Assembly: GCA_000703065.1 (NCBI GenBank)
Contig: JNLK01000001.1
Span: 2,998,001 to 3,062,000, forward strand
DNA: 64,000 nt
Source of the DNA: Lachnospiraceae bacterium AC2029
GTDB taxonomy: Bacteria > Bacillota > Clostridia > Lachnospirales > Lachnospiraceae
Reading direction: 5' to 3'
Shown here: positions 33,225 through 41,756 of the stretch, piece after piece
Layout: every line of letters begins with the position of its first letter
Numbering within the stretch: position 1 is the stretch's first letter
Notes under the pieces: generated by a model
Database searches by the model: none
The model's input: the letters and a program-made list of their open reading frames with translations, nothing else
Told to the model about the DNA's origin: nothing
Program-made: the position numbers and the translations under genes

Positions 33225-36200
33225 ATGAAGACAAGAAACGCAAAAACTTTGGTGATATCGCTTGCGCTTATGCTTGTGATGTGCGTTGCTGCCACATTAC
33301 TTTCATTCTCGCTTGCTGATGACACCCCGGGGGCGGATGATACCGGAAGTGGAAGCAGTTTCAATACCACAAAGACAAATATTGACTATATCATTGAGAA
33401 TTCGGCTTCCTCTGAGAAGGACGAAACCGGTCGTGATCTGAGTCCCTTCTACATAGTGGAAATCGGTTCGGCCGCAAACGATAATAATTCTCCCCTGAAG
33501 GCAATGGTAGTGGAGGATCTTACAAGCGACGCTTCTACAGATGATATCAGCCATTTTGTAAAACAGGTGATCAATGGTTGGTCGACTGAGAACAAAACCA
33601 TGACACCGAATAAGATTTCCTATCAGTATATCCCGGTAGGAACTCTTTCATCAGAAGAAAATCTTAATGCGGCTATATCTGCTGTCAGCAAGGCAGATCT
33701 GATCTATGTCAGCAATGATCCTGACAGTCAGTACTCTGCTTCGAAGGATATCCCCGAGGACCTGAAGATGATCCTTTCGGGTGCAGCTACATCGAATTAC
33801 ACCCCGTTCATTATTGACAGTCCGACCAAGACCAGCGGCGGTGGCGGCGGAGGTGGAAGTTCTTCCACCATCACGACTCTGGCTCAGAAGATCTTCGCCA
33901 AGTCAGGTGTTTACAGAGCGGTTTATTCCTATGATGTTTCGGCATCTACCGATGCTACAAAGTTCCTGAACCGTCTGGATAAGAAGTCCAAGTGGCTGCC
34001 GATCTCCGGTGATAATTATGCCGATAACTGGATTGAAGACGTAGATGGCAAGAAGTCAGCTCGTATCCTTACGATCCAGAGAGATGATTCAGATAACGCA
34101 GTTACTGCAAAGCTTGTAACAACGCTTGGTACTACCACCTACGATATGGCTAAGATCGTAGAGAAGGATCCGACCTTTGATCCGACCGGTAAGGAAGCAT
34201 ATCAGATCACGGGAACCGCTTTTGAAGAGTTCGGCTATCGTTCCACACAGGCAGTTCCGGATAATGTGATCCTTGAAAAGCTGAAGGCTGCAGATCTTAC
34301 AGCAGATCTGGATCTCAGCGTATATGACATGATCATCGTGGAAGCAGGTACATCCTCACAGGTGATCTCAGCTGACGTTATGAACATGATGTCAGGTCTG
34401 GTCTTCGGAATGCAGACCATCGTATATGACAACTCGCTGAAGTCCGGAAGCGGAGAAGGTGAGGAGCAGGGAGATATCATTACTTCACCTGCGTTGAACT
34501 ATCAGTATGTTGTTAATAAGGTTGCGGATGCAAATGAGATCGCTCGTTTTTCCAATGTCCTTGTGACAGGTATGGCTGAGATGAGGATTTACGGCGCTGC
34601 TTCTGCACCCTCCGGTGTAAAGCCCATCGCAGATATCATCAACAATGGTTCTTATCGTAATTCAGGTGGTGGCGGAAGCTCTTCAAATCTGTATACGGTT
34701 CTTGAGGTTCAGCCGTGCTACCCGATCGATCTTGATCTTGCAAAAGCATTACAGTCCAGAGGTATGAGATCTTTGGCGGATAAACCGAGAAGGTCTCAGC
34801 CTGATAATGGAACTGATAACAGAGATATTTTCTATTATGTCAAGACAGATGGTGTTTTGAATGATACAACATCTGACGAGATCAGTTATGACGGCGGTCT
34901 CACATCGCTGTCTGATATGGAATCGACAGATGATGCAACAACAGGTATCAGTTCAAGAGGTGCCGTTCAGCATGCAAATCTGATCACAACGGATACGGTT
35001 GTTGATTATTATGCATGGGAGCTTTCTAAGGCGAAGGTTGCTTATCTGACAGGTTTACCTTACAACAAGGTAAATGTAGTCCATATGTCTTCGGTAGAGT
35101 TTAACACAAGTCGTGAAACCTTGCTGGACAACTATGATGCAATCTATATTGGCGGAAAGAATACAGCAATAAAGGATGTTGAGTACATCCTGAAACAGGG
35201 CAGAGAAGGTAATGCTGCCGTATACAATATGTATTTCCATAACGGCGGTACATATTCCATCGATGGCAAGTATGGTGTTCTGACCGGAAACGATATTACT
35301 TATAACAAGTTTGTTGAACTTCAGAAGTATATTGCTGCCGGTATGCCGGTTATATTTACAAAGGCTGTAACGGAAGCATACTTTGAAGCAAAGATTAATG
35401 GTTATAATACTACAAAGATGGATCCGGAGTCTAACGTGTTCAAACTGATGGATCATGTTATGAATGCGACCACTACAGGTACAGACGACAGAACCGGACA
35501 GTTGAACTATCCGACCAAGTTTACCAATGTTCTTGCAGGATTTGATCCGACAGATCAGGTCAAGGTTCAGAATGATGGTAGTTATGGTTTGACCTATAGC
35601 GGTTATGTGACAATTTTTGGCGGCATTGAGACACAGGTCTACGTTAAGGGTGCGGATGAAGTGAATGTTCCGACGGTGGTAACTCCGTCAACAGCAGCTG
35701 TTAACGCTGAGGAATTTACTTATCTTCTCGCAAATTCCAATGAGCGGCCGAAGTTCTCCCTGCTTCAGGGACCGGCGTTGTACGTCGAAGGAGATGCTTC
35801 TACTGAGATCACAACCAATCAGATTTCATTCAAGTTTGATGTGGCTAGTAAGGCTTCTTATACTGTTAAGGTATACGTAGATAACAATACCAACAGCCGT
35901 TTCGAGGATGATGAGGTCATTTACGGACCGAAGAAGGATCCGAGTGGTAAGATCACAGCAAGTATCGCCAGTTCTTTCGATGGTGCACTTTATTGGAAGT
36001 TTGAGATCACTTCGGGAGATTGTAAGAGCTCGGTAGTCGGACTCTCTAAGGTTAAGGTTAAAGCGCCTAATTATGTCAGCGTTCTTCAGATCACTCCGGA
36101 TATTGCTGCAAAGCCTTCGGATAACAGCAAGACCATGTTATTGTTCTGTACCGAGTGTCAGCAGGCAAAGGGTATCCTGAAGGGTAACCGTTACAACGAT

Positions 36201-38858
36201 ACCGGTAAGTACTCAACTGAAGTACAGACCACAGGACGATTTAATGATCAGAACGGAAGTTCATATAATCCGGGAGGAACCGTACCTGATCCGTCTGCAA
36301 AGGATCCGGGATACACAAATGGATCGAAGAACTGGGCTCTTGGAACCCATACGCATAACTTTGGTATTGTAAAGTATGATGGTACGCACAAGGTTGGTAA
36401 TGTTACAGGTTCTGATGACTGGACAACAAATTGGTGCTATGACCTTTTGAATGATTACACTATGGATATTGATCTCTGGACGACAAGTCAGTTTGATGAC
36501 AATATCAATGATGCCATGACAAAGGTTACAGCAGCAAACTATACTACAGTCATTGAGGATTACAAGACTCTGGCATCCATTTACAAGACATACTATATGA
36601 CCATGAGGTCAATTATTGACGGAACAGTAGACACATCAAATCCGAATTATACATACTTGAAGAATAAGCTGACGAAGACCAACAATACATTTGTTGAGGC
36701 GGATGTCAATACGTTCTTTGGTGAAGATTATTCCGTATATAATTTGGAGAGCGCTAAGGGCGGCTTCGGAATATCTGAGGCTGAGTTTGATTCCTACAGA
36801 GTTGCCCAGAAGAACATCGATGCATATCTTACAGCTATTTCTGAAATGAGAAATAAGCCTAGAATTGGCAATACTTCAGAACAGGATCTGCTGGACGAGA
36901 TCAGATATGAGAAGACCTATCACAGATATAGTGATTTCTATTCACTCTCAAATGCACATTCTGATACTTCTGAAGCTGTAAGCTACGTTAAGGCGACTGC
37001 AACAGGCACAGGGACAACGCAGGCAACTGTAAATGCTAATAGAAATGTTTACACTGAGTTTAATACTCTGTTTGTTCCCTGGAGAAATGCAAAGATCTTT
37101 GAGCAGTATTTCTACAAGATGTATATGAAGTATCTTCTGTATGCATCTGTTAAGGAGTATGATGGTAAGTATGTTCCGGATCTGACAGAGGTGTTCAGTT
37201 GTATCGTAATCGGTGTTGCAGAGAATTTCGGTAACGATGATATCGATTCACAGAATGCAATTGACACACTGAAGGCGTATATCGAAAACGATGGTAACAC
37301 CTTCATATTCCATCAGACTATCAATGACTCAGGTAACACTAAGAATCTGACAAATAATCTGAGAACATTGTTTGGTCAGAATTACAATCATATTTCCACA
37401 AAGACCGTTACGGAGACAGCACTTACCTATGAGGTAAAGACGGCAAACACTTGGGAAAAAGATAGTGCGGCCACTCTTTGCGAGGGTACTTTGGAAGAAG
37501 GCCAGGGCTTAGATATCAATCTCGTAGAAACCGCTAATGGTGAGATTGTTCCGGAAGAGGCAACTGCAACGGCAAATGCCACCGGAAATATCAATATCAG
37601 GTGGACAATAAACGGGAACGGAAATTGGTCAAACAAGAGAGTATGGATCTATATCAACGGATCTGATACTGAAAAATATACCTTCATTTGCGGTGATCAT
37701 TCTGCATCAACAGGTGTTTTAAATAATGTTGCAAGGATCACGGAAAGAGCGGTTACTACTACAAGAGTGGTCAATGAATATCCGACGGATACCAACAGAT
37801 ATCATTACACCGCTATGATGAAGAATGGTAAGTCACTGACCGTGACACCATATCATCGTACAATGACCCAGACTGCTCAGGTTAGAGGAAATCACGGAGC
37901 TGATGGTAGATACATGTACACCCAGACCGGCCTGTTACAGACTGATGTAGAGGTTCCGGAAGAGCACGTAGCCGAGAATTCGGATGATTTCATTACGAAG
38001 ACCTTTACTACGGCTGCTACACAGACCAACGAGGGCGTTGTTACATTGTATCCGTTCCTGATCGGATCCAGACTGAAGATTTCAGGTACTCACCCGAATT
38101 GCTTCTCGACGGATATTGAGAATGATGATGTCGTTGTATATTACGCAATGGCAGGTGGAGAACAGGGTACTCAGTCCAGTGTCTGCGCGGCAGATCCTCA
38201 GGATGGTATCGATAATTACTTCCTGTACTCCTATGGTAATGTTACTTACTGCGGTGCCGGACATTCACTTATTACCGGATTCCATCGTGATAACAACGAT
38301 GAGAGACGTCTCTTCATCAACGTTATTCTGAATTCAGCAAAGAAGTCAGTATTCGGACCTACCATCGATGTATACGATCCGTATCCGGAGAAGAATCCTG
38401 ATGGTACAGTCAAGACAGATGAAGAAGGAAATCCGATCTACACCAACAATGATATTACCAAGGCAGAGGATGGTTCCTATGAGATGGTAGTACCGTCAAC
38501 CGATTCCGTACCGGAGTTCACCTACAAGGTAACGATCCCGGATATCGCGGATGAGGTATCACATGTAATGATCTACTATGATCTGTCATCGAATACTTCC
38601 GACGGTGAGTATGGATTTGTATCCGGTACGGATGTGAAGATCTTCGAGTCTGATGCCAAGACTGATGATTCCATCCTGAAGAACAAGTACAAGCTGATCA
38701 GTGAAGCTATCGATGCATTAAAACTGAAGCCTGAATACTTCAGACCATACGATAACAAGTATACCTACATTGTAATCGCGGTTAAGACGAAGAAGGGTAC
38801 AGTAGCTATGCAGCGTATCATGGTTAAGATCGCACCGAAGCTTTGGGATATGACCTAA
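33225..38858 (+). CDS. giant exported protein at the end of the minor-pilin operon, candidate pilus-tip protein
   Basis: A 1877-residue protein with a signal peptide (residues 1-31, LVISLALMLVMCVAATLLSF, cut near SLA) and no C-terminal anchor or sortase motif. Three segments begin alike: FYIVEIGSA (about 75), LYTVLEVQPCYP (about 488) and YVSVLQITPD (about 951). Each is followed later by a hydrophobic strand with an acidic or glycine turn: ADLIYVSNDPDS, YDAIYIGGKNT and FSCIVIGVAENFG; a fourth is YDMIIVEAGTSS. Glycine linkers occur near 204 and 482. I recall similar proteins labelled DUF5057. Position mirrors PilY1. Start ATG 33225 follows AAAGGA; GTG 33219 is less likely. Confidence 0.75.
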   Translation: MKTRNAKTLVISLALMLVMCVAATLLSFSLADDTPGADDTGSGSSFNTTKTNIDYIIENSASSEKDETGRDLSPFYIVEIGSAANDNNSPLKAMVVEDLTSDASTDDISHFVKQVINGWSTENKTMTPNKISYQYIPVGTLSSEENLNAAISAVSKADLIYVSNDPDSQYSASKDIPEDLKMILSGAATSNYTPFIIDSPTKTSGGGGGGGSSSTITTLAQKIFAKSGVYRAVYSYDVSASTDATKFLNRLDKKSKWLPISGDNYADNWIEDVDGKKSARILTIQRDDSDNAVTAKLVTTLGTTTYDMAKIVEKDPTFDPTGKEAYQITGTAFEEFGYRSTQAVPDNVILEKLKAADLTADLDLSVYDMIIVEAGTSSQVISADVMNMMSGLVFGMQTIVYDNSLKSGSGEGEEQGDIITSPALNYQYVVNKVADANEIARFSNVLVTGMAEMRIYGAASAPSGVKPIADIINNGSYRNSGGGGSSSNLYTVLEVQPCYPIDLDLAKALQSRGMRSLADKPRRSQPDNGTDNRDIFYYVKTDGVLNDTTSDEISYDGGLTSLSDMESTDDATTGISSRGAVQHANLITTDTVVDYYAWELSKAKVAYLTGLPYNKVNVVHMSSVEFNTSRETLLDNYDAIYIGGKNTAIKDVEYILKQGREGNAAVYNMYFHNGGTYSIDGKYGVLTGNDITYNKFVELQKYIAAGMPVIFTKAVTEAYFEAKINGYNTTKMDPESNVFKLMDHVMNATTTGTDDRTGQLNYPTKFTNVLAGFDPTDQVKVQNDGSYGLTYSGYVTIFGGIETQVYVKGADEVNVPTVVTPSTAAVNAEEFTYLLANSNERPKFSLLQGPALYVEGDASTEITTNQISFKFDVASKASYTVKVYVDNNTNSRFEDDEVIYGPKKDPSGKITASIASSFDGALYWKFEITSGDCKSSVVGLSKVKVKAPNYVSVLQITPDIAAKPSDNSKTMLLFCTECQQAKGILKGNRYNDTGKYSTEVQTTGRFNDQNGSSYNPGGTVPDPSAKDPGYTNGSKNWALGTHTHNFGIVKYDGTHKVGNVTGSDDWTTNWCYDLLNDYTMDIDLWTTSQFDDNINDAMTKVTAANYTTVIEDYKTLASIYKTYYMTMRSIIDGTVDTSNPNYTYLKNKLTKTNNTFVEADVNTFFGEDYSVYNLESAKGGFGISEAEFDSYRVAQKNIDAYLTAISEMRNKPRIGNTSEQDLLDEIRYEKTYHRYSDFYSLSNAHSDTSEAVSYVKATATGTGTTQATVNANRNVYTEFNTLFVPWRNAKIFEQYFYKMYMKYLLYASVKEYDGKYVPDLTEVFSCIVIGVAENFGNDDIDSQNAIDTLKAYIENDGNTFIFHQTINDSGNTKNLTNNLRTLFGQNYNHISTKTVTETALTYEVKTANTWEKDSAATLCEGTLEEGQGLDINLVETANGEIVPEEATATANATGNINIRWTINGNGNWSNKRVWIYINGSDTEKYTFICGDHSASTGVLNNVARITERAVTTTRVVNEYPTDTNRYHYTAMMKNGKSLTVTPYHRTMTQTAQVRGNHGADGRYMYTQTGLLQTDVEVPEEHVAENSDDFITKTFTTAATQTNEGVVTLYPFLIGSRLKISGTHPNCFSTDIENDDVVVYYAMAGGEQGTQSSVCAADPQDGIDNYFLYSYGNVTYCGAGHSLITGFHRDNNDERRLFINVILNSAKKSVFGPTIDVYDPYPEKNPDGTVKTDEEGNPIYTNNDITKAEDGSYEMVVPSTDSVPEFTYKVTIPDIADEVSHVMIYYDLSSNTSDGEYGFVSGTDVKIFESDAKTDDSILKNKYKLISEAIDALKLKPEYFRPYDNKYTYIVIAVKTKKGTVAMQRIMVKIAPKLWDMT

Positions 38859-38884
38859 GCTGTTGGTACAAAAGCAACTTAATG

Positions 38885-38915
38885 GGAGCCATGCCGGAAG
38901 GCATGGCTCCTTTCT
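38885..38915 (+). terminator. rho-independent terminator of the pilus operon
   Basis: GGAGCCATGCC (38885-38895) pairs perfectly with GGCATGGCTCC (38900-38910) around a GGAA loop and is followed by TTTCTT. It lies 26 bases after the stop of the giant exported protein. Confidence 0.9.
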
Positions 38916-39060
38916 TATGTTTGTGGAAGTAGAGGCGAAATGTGACAGAGGGGACATATGGTGATAGTGTCAAGTGACCTATGAAAAACCATATTCAAGA
39001 AAAAAGACCCTGCTGGGCCTTGAAAACTTAGGATAATTATACCAAGGGCTCTCCGAGGGC

Positions 39061-39265
39061 TTAGGGCTCCGCCCTAAGAACCTGCAAGGGACGCGTCCCT
39101 TGACCCTGCTTGCGGGCTCTGCCCGCACCCGTCCTCGCCGGAAGCAGGGAAAGGCGCATAGCACCTTTCCCTAAGAAGAGGATGATCCGTGAACCTTATG
39201 TCAAGGGACTTTCGCGGCATATCCTCGCGGCAGAGCCGCTTCGTTATTCCACGGTTCCCTTGACA
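39061..39265. repeat. array of perfect palindromes inside the IS6-like element
   Basis: In order: TTAGGGC/GCCCTAA (39061-39077), the 18-bp palindrome CAAGGGACGCGTCCCTTG (39085-39102), TGCGGGC/GCCCGCA (39111-39127), GGGAAAGG/CCTTTCCC (39147-39171), and TGTCAAGGGA/TCCCTTGACA (39199-39265). It fills most of the 319 bases between the element's left end and the transposase stop, and has no coding frame. Base composition is far more GC-rich than the transposase gene. Confidence 0.8.
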
Positions 39266-39281
39266 ACGGTTCCGCTCCGTT

Positions 39282-40739
39282 TTATACGGTTGTTGCATTC
39301 TGCATATTAAGAATGGTCTGTTGACCCAGGAGAATCATGAGCTGCCATTTGCCAGGCATATTTCCACCGTTTCTGATCATTTCATCTTCGACTGGAGGGC
39401 GGAAACGATGGTGTTGGTGAGGTCGTAGAAAGTTATAATAAGCCACCCAGAGCGCAAGGTCGTAGTTCGCTCCGTCGTAGTTATCAAATCCGTTTGTTGG
39501 ACGATAGGACGCCTTGTATGTACGGTTCAGCCGTTCAATCATCTGTTTGTAAGGCCGAAAAGCCTTTGAGACTGCGTCATCGTTGGTGAGGCCGATTACC
39601 TGAGTGATTTCAAACTTGAAATTATCGCCAAACTGACGGAAAAACTGCTGAGCCGCAAGAGGATATGCACTGTAACCATCAGCGATAAACCGGAACTTTT
39701 CAGGTAACTCTTTCATGTGTTGGAAAGCCATACGCATAGCCATGATACATGGACCGACACCACGGTTGTCGGATACCTGATATCCGATGATTGCGCGGGA
39801 TGCGGCGTTGATGATAAACCAGATATACCCTTTGATACCACGAACCTTGATATATGTTTCGTCAGCTGCAAATACAGAGTTCTTCTCGTAAGGGTAGGTA
39901 TCAACGAAGGGTTTAATGCAGATGGCCGCGGTTTTACAATAGTTTGCCACCATCTGATGTGATATGGAGATATCGTACAAATCCTTAAGAGCCTGCGAAG
40001 TCTTACGGAGGGAAAGTCCAAGATTCACATGCATAGTAAGGCAGAGAGACATGATGTAGGCGTTGTGTTTGCTGAACTTTAGGGAGGACGCATTCTTCGG
40101 AAGAGATGTGATGTCCATTTTAAAGAAATCTATCGTGAACTCACGGTAGATATAGTGGAGTTTGTATTTAGCTTTTCCGTGTTCTTTCTCCAGGTCCTCT
40201 TTATCAACTTTTTTGAGATTGTGGAGATAGTAAGGGCATTGGGGGTTGATACACTTGTGGATGACGAAGTGTTTCCGATCCTTCTTATGTTCCAAGGTAT
40301 GAGAGCAGTGTGGACATTTCAGAGTCAGAACTTTTGAAAAGCGATTCTCATCCGGATGAAACAGAGTGCTGCAGACCTTACATAGCAACTGACCGCGCCT
40401 GCCGTTGTTACGGTAAAGAAAAGGATGAGGAGCCTTGCAACATGGGCAGGTGCAATCTTCAGGAATGTCACACTCGGATCGATGGCGTACAGGTTTAATG
40501 GGCTTCCCATATTTCCAGGTATAGTAACGGTTTAGATCCTGCCAATTCCAATCCTGGCTGTGGTACACAATCTTTGGGAGCTGATCAACTTTGTACTTTT
40601 GATATTTGGGTGAATGCGAGTCATCGAAAGACCATTGTTTCAATGGGATGTAATGGCAGATGAAATTAATCAGCCAACAATTTTGTTGATATAAAAACTG
40701 TATAATTTCGCAAAGATACTGTATAATAACCATGAGCAT
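39282..40739 (-). CDS. DDE transposase, IS6/IS240-like with N-terminal zinc ribbons
   Basis: About 485 residues. The N-terminal half carries two cysteine clusters (CTCPCCKA...CKVC and CPHC...CINPQCPYY), likely zinc ribbons for DNA binding. The catalytic part has VFAADETYIKVRG (first Asp), FIADGYSAY (second Asp) and QMIERLNRTYK (Glu), with GYIWFIINAASRAIIGY between them, as in the DDE_Tnp_IS240 group. All three acidic residues are present, so it may be active. Classical IS6 transposases are about 230 residues; this one is double. AAGGAG at 40748-40743 precedes ATG 40739 by three bases and ATG 40733 by nine, so either start is possible. A -10 (TATAAT) lies at 40781-40776. Confidence 0.87.
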   Translation of the reverse strand: MLMVIIQYLCEIIQFLYQQNCWLINFICHYIPLKQWSFDDSHSPKYQKYKVDQLPKIVYHSQDWNWQDLNRYYTWKYGKPIKPVRHRSECDIPEDCTCPCCKAPHPFLYRNNGRRGQLLCKVCSTLFHPDENRFSKVLTLKCPHCSHTLEHKKDRKHFVIHKCINPQCPYYLHNLKKVDKEDLEKEHGKAKYKLHYIYREFTIDFFKMDITSLPKNASSLKFSKHNAYIMSLCLTMHVNLGLSLRKTSQALKDLYDISISHQMVANYCKTAAICIKPFVDTYPYEKNSVFAADETYIKVRGIKGYIWFIINAASRAIIGYQVSDNRGVGPCIMAMRMAFQHMKELPEKFRFIADGYSAYPLAAQQFFRQFGDNFKFEITQVIGLTNDDAVSKAFRPYKQMIERLNRTYKASYRPTNGFDNYDGANYDLALWVAYYNFLRPHQHHRFRPPVEDEMIRNGGNMPGKWQLMILLGQQTILNMQNATTV

Positions 40740-40965
40740 TGTCTCCTTCTGTATGGTTGATGTTTGGTCGCGGATATTATACACGAAAAAGGGGGTCAAT
40801 GCTCATTTTTTATTTGAACCCCGTAAAATAAAGGAATTGTAACAAATTTGAAGTGTCAAATTTGACACTACCCATATGGTAAGAGAGGGGATTATATGAT
40901 ATGATGAAAATGTCCCGAATAAAAGGTATGATTCCGAGGGATCGTCCTTTTACCCATCAAACGCC

Positions 40966-41011
40966 AAAAATCCAGGAGGAGGGGAATATGTTCCCCTCCT
41001 CCTGGATTTTT
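40966..41011. terminator. bidirectional terminator between the IS element and efp
   Basis: A 16-bp perfect stem, TCCAGGAGGAGGGGAA (40971-40986) with its complement at 40991-41006, has a TATG loop, five A before and five T after. It works in both directions and most likely ends efp transcription from the minus strand. The remaining bases of the 40740-41054 gap hold the IS end, the transposase promoter and no other gene. Confidence 0.95.
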
Positions 41012-41054
41012 GAATATTAAGTATTAGAAATTCAACTGATGAAGCTTCAATGCT

Positions 41055-41612
41055 TTATGCACGACCTGTGTACTCACCGGTTCTTGTGTCAATGGTGATC
41101 ATATCACCTGTGTTAACGAAGAGCGGGATGTTCAGGGTCGCACCTGTCTCAACTGTACAGGGCTTTGTAGCATTTGTAGCGGTATTTCCCTTAACGCCCG
41201 GCTCGCAGTCTGTAACCTCAAGTGTAACCTGGATCGGCGGCTCGCAGCTGAATACGGAGCCTTTATAGAAGCTCAGCTTGCAGTTCTCGTTCTCTTTTAC
41301 GAACTTCATGGAGTCCTCGATCAGAGATGCATTTACCGGAGTCATTTCGAAGGTCTCGGAGTCCATGAAGTAGTAGAGGTCGCCGTCTCTGTAGGAATAC
41401 TGCATATCCTTCTTGTCGATGTGAGCGGTCTCAAACTTCTCTGTAGGACGGAATGTACGCTCAACTACACCGCCGTTGATGACATTCTTCAGCTTCGCAC
41501 GTACGAAAGCTGCACCCTTACCGGGCTTTACATGCATGAACTCGATGATCTGGCATACATTTCCTTCGATCTCAACGGTAATACCGTTTCTGAACTCGCC
41601 TGCTGATATCAT
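41055..41612 (-). CDS. efp: translation elongation factor P
   Basis: A 185-residue EF-P, the usual length. It contains [20 protein letters not shown], the loop [16 protein letters not shown] with the lysine that is the modification site in many bacteria, and the C-terminal signature [11 protein letters not shown] with [12 protein letters not shown] relieves ribosome stalling at polyproline. No modification genes are near. The upstream sequence holds GGGAGGA before the ATG, a hairpin and a good promoter. It is a single-gene unit ended by the terminator at 40966-41011. Confidence 0.97.
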   Translation of the reverse strand: MISAGEFRNGITVEIEGNVCQIIEFMHVKPGKGAAFVRAKLKNVINGGVVERTFRPTEKFETAHIDKKDMQYSYRDGDLYYFMDSETFEMTPVNASLIEDSMKFVKENENCKLSFYKGSVFSCEPPIQVTLEVTDCEPGVKGNTATNATKPCTVETGATLNIPLFVNTGDMITIDTRTGEYTGRA

Positions 41613-41633
41613 AATTAAATCCTCCCTTTATGG

Positions 41634-41653
41634 GCTTCTACGGGAGTAGAAGC
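41634..41653 (-). promoter_or_regulatory. efp leader hairpin with a loop complementary to the ribosome binding site
   Basis: On the transcript the stem GCTTCTAC/GTAGAAGC is perfect and its loop reads TCCC. The Shine-Dalgarno GGGAGG lies a few bases downstream, so loop and ribosome site can pair. A second hairpin, GCGGT/ACCGC, lies further upstream near 41677-41692. This may adjust efp translation. Confidence 0.4.
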
Positions 41654-41708
41654 ATTCATTTGTTAACTAGATTGATGGGGCGGTGTATAACCGCACAAAG
41701 ATAAATAT

Positions 41709-41737
41709 ATTTTAATATAATCGAATTATTTTTTCAA
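41709..41737 (-). promoter_or_regulatory. efp promoter
   Basis: On the minus strand TTGAAA (41737-41732) and TAAAAT (41714-41709) are 17 bases apart, in AT-rich sequence about 100 bases before the efp start. Confidence 0.6.
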
Positions 41738-41756
41738 CCATTATTTTTGGTTCCCG

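Larger units (their letters stand above)
38963..40872 (-). mobile_element. complete IS6-like insertion sequence with 8-bp target duplication
   Basis: The 1910-base element is flanked by direct copies of CATATGGT at 38955-38962 and 40873-40880. Its ends are inverted: GATAGTGTCAA from 38963 and, on the other strand, GGTAGTGTCAA from 40872 (one mismatch in 11). The right end is also an 18-bp perfect palindrome, AGTGTCAAATTTGACACT, at 40852-40869. Contents are one transposase gene on the minus strand and a hairpin-rich non-coding segment after it. Removing the element and one repeat restores a simple intergenic region between the pilus and efp terminators, so it is a recent clean insertion. Ends beginning with G and an 8-bp duplication agree with IS6-like transposition. 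Confidence 0.85.

Noticed and set aside
38955-40880. Link between the CATATGGT target duplication and the CATATGGT inside the pilB promoter
   Set aside because: An 8-base match is expected about twice by chance in 64 kb on both strands. Nothing else is shared between the sites.
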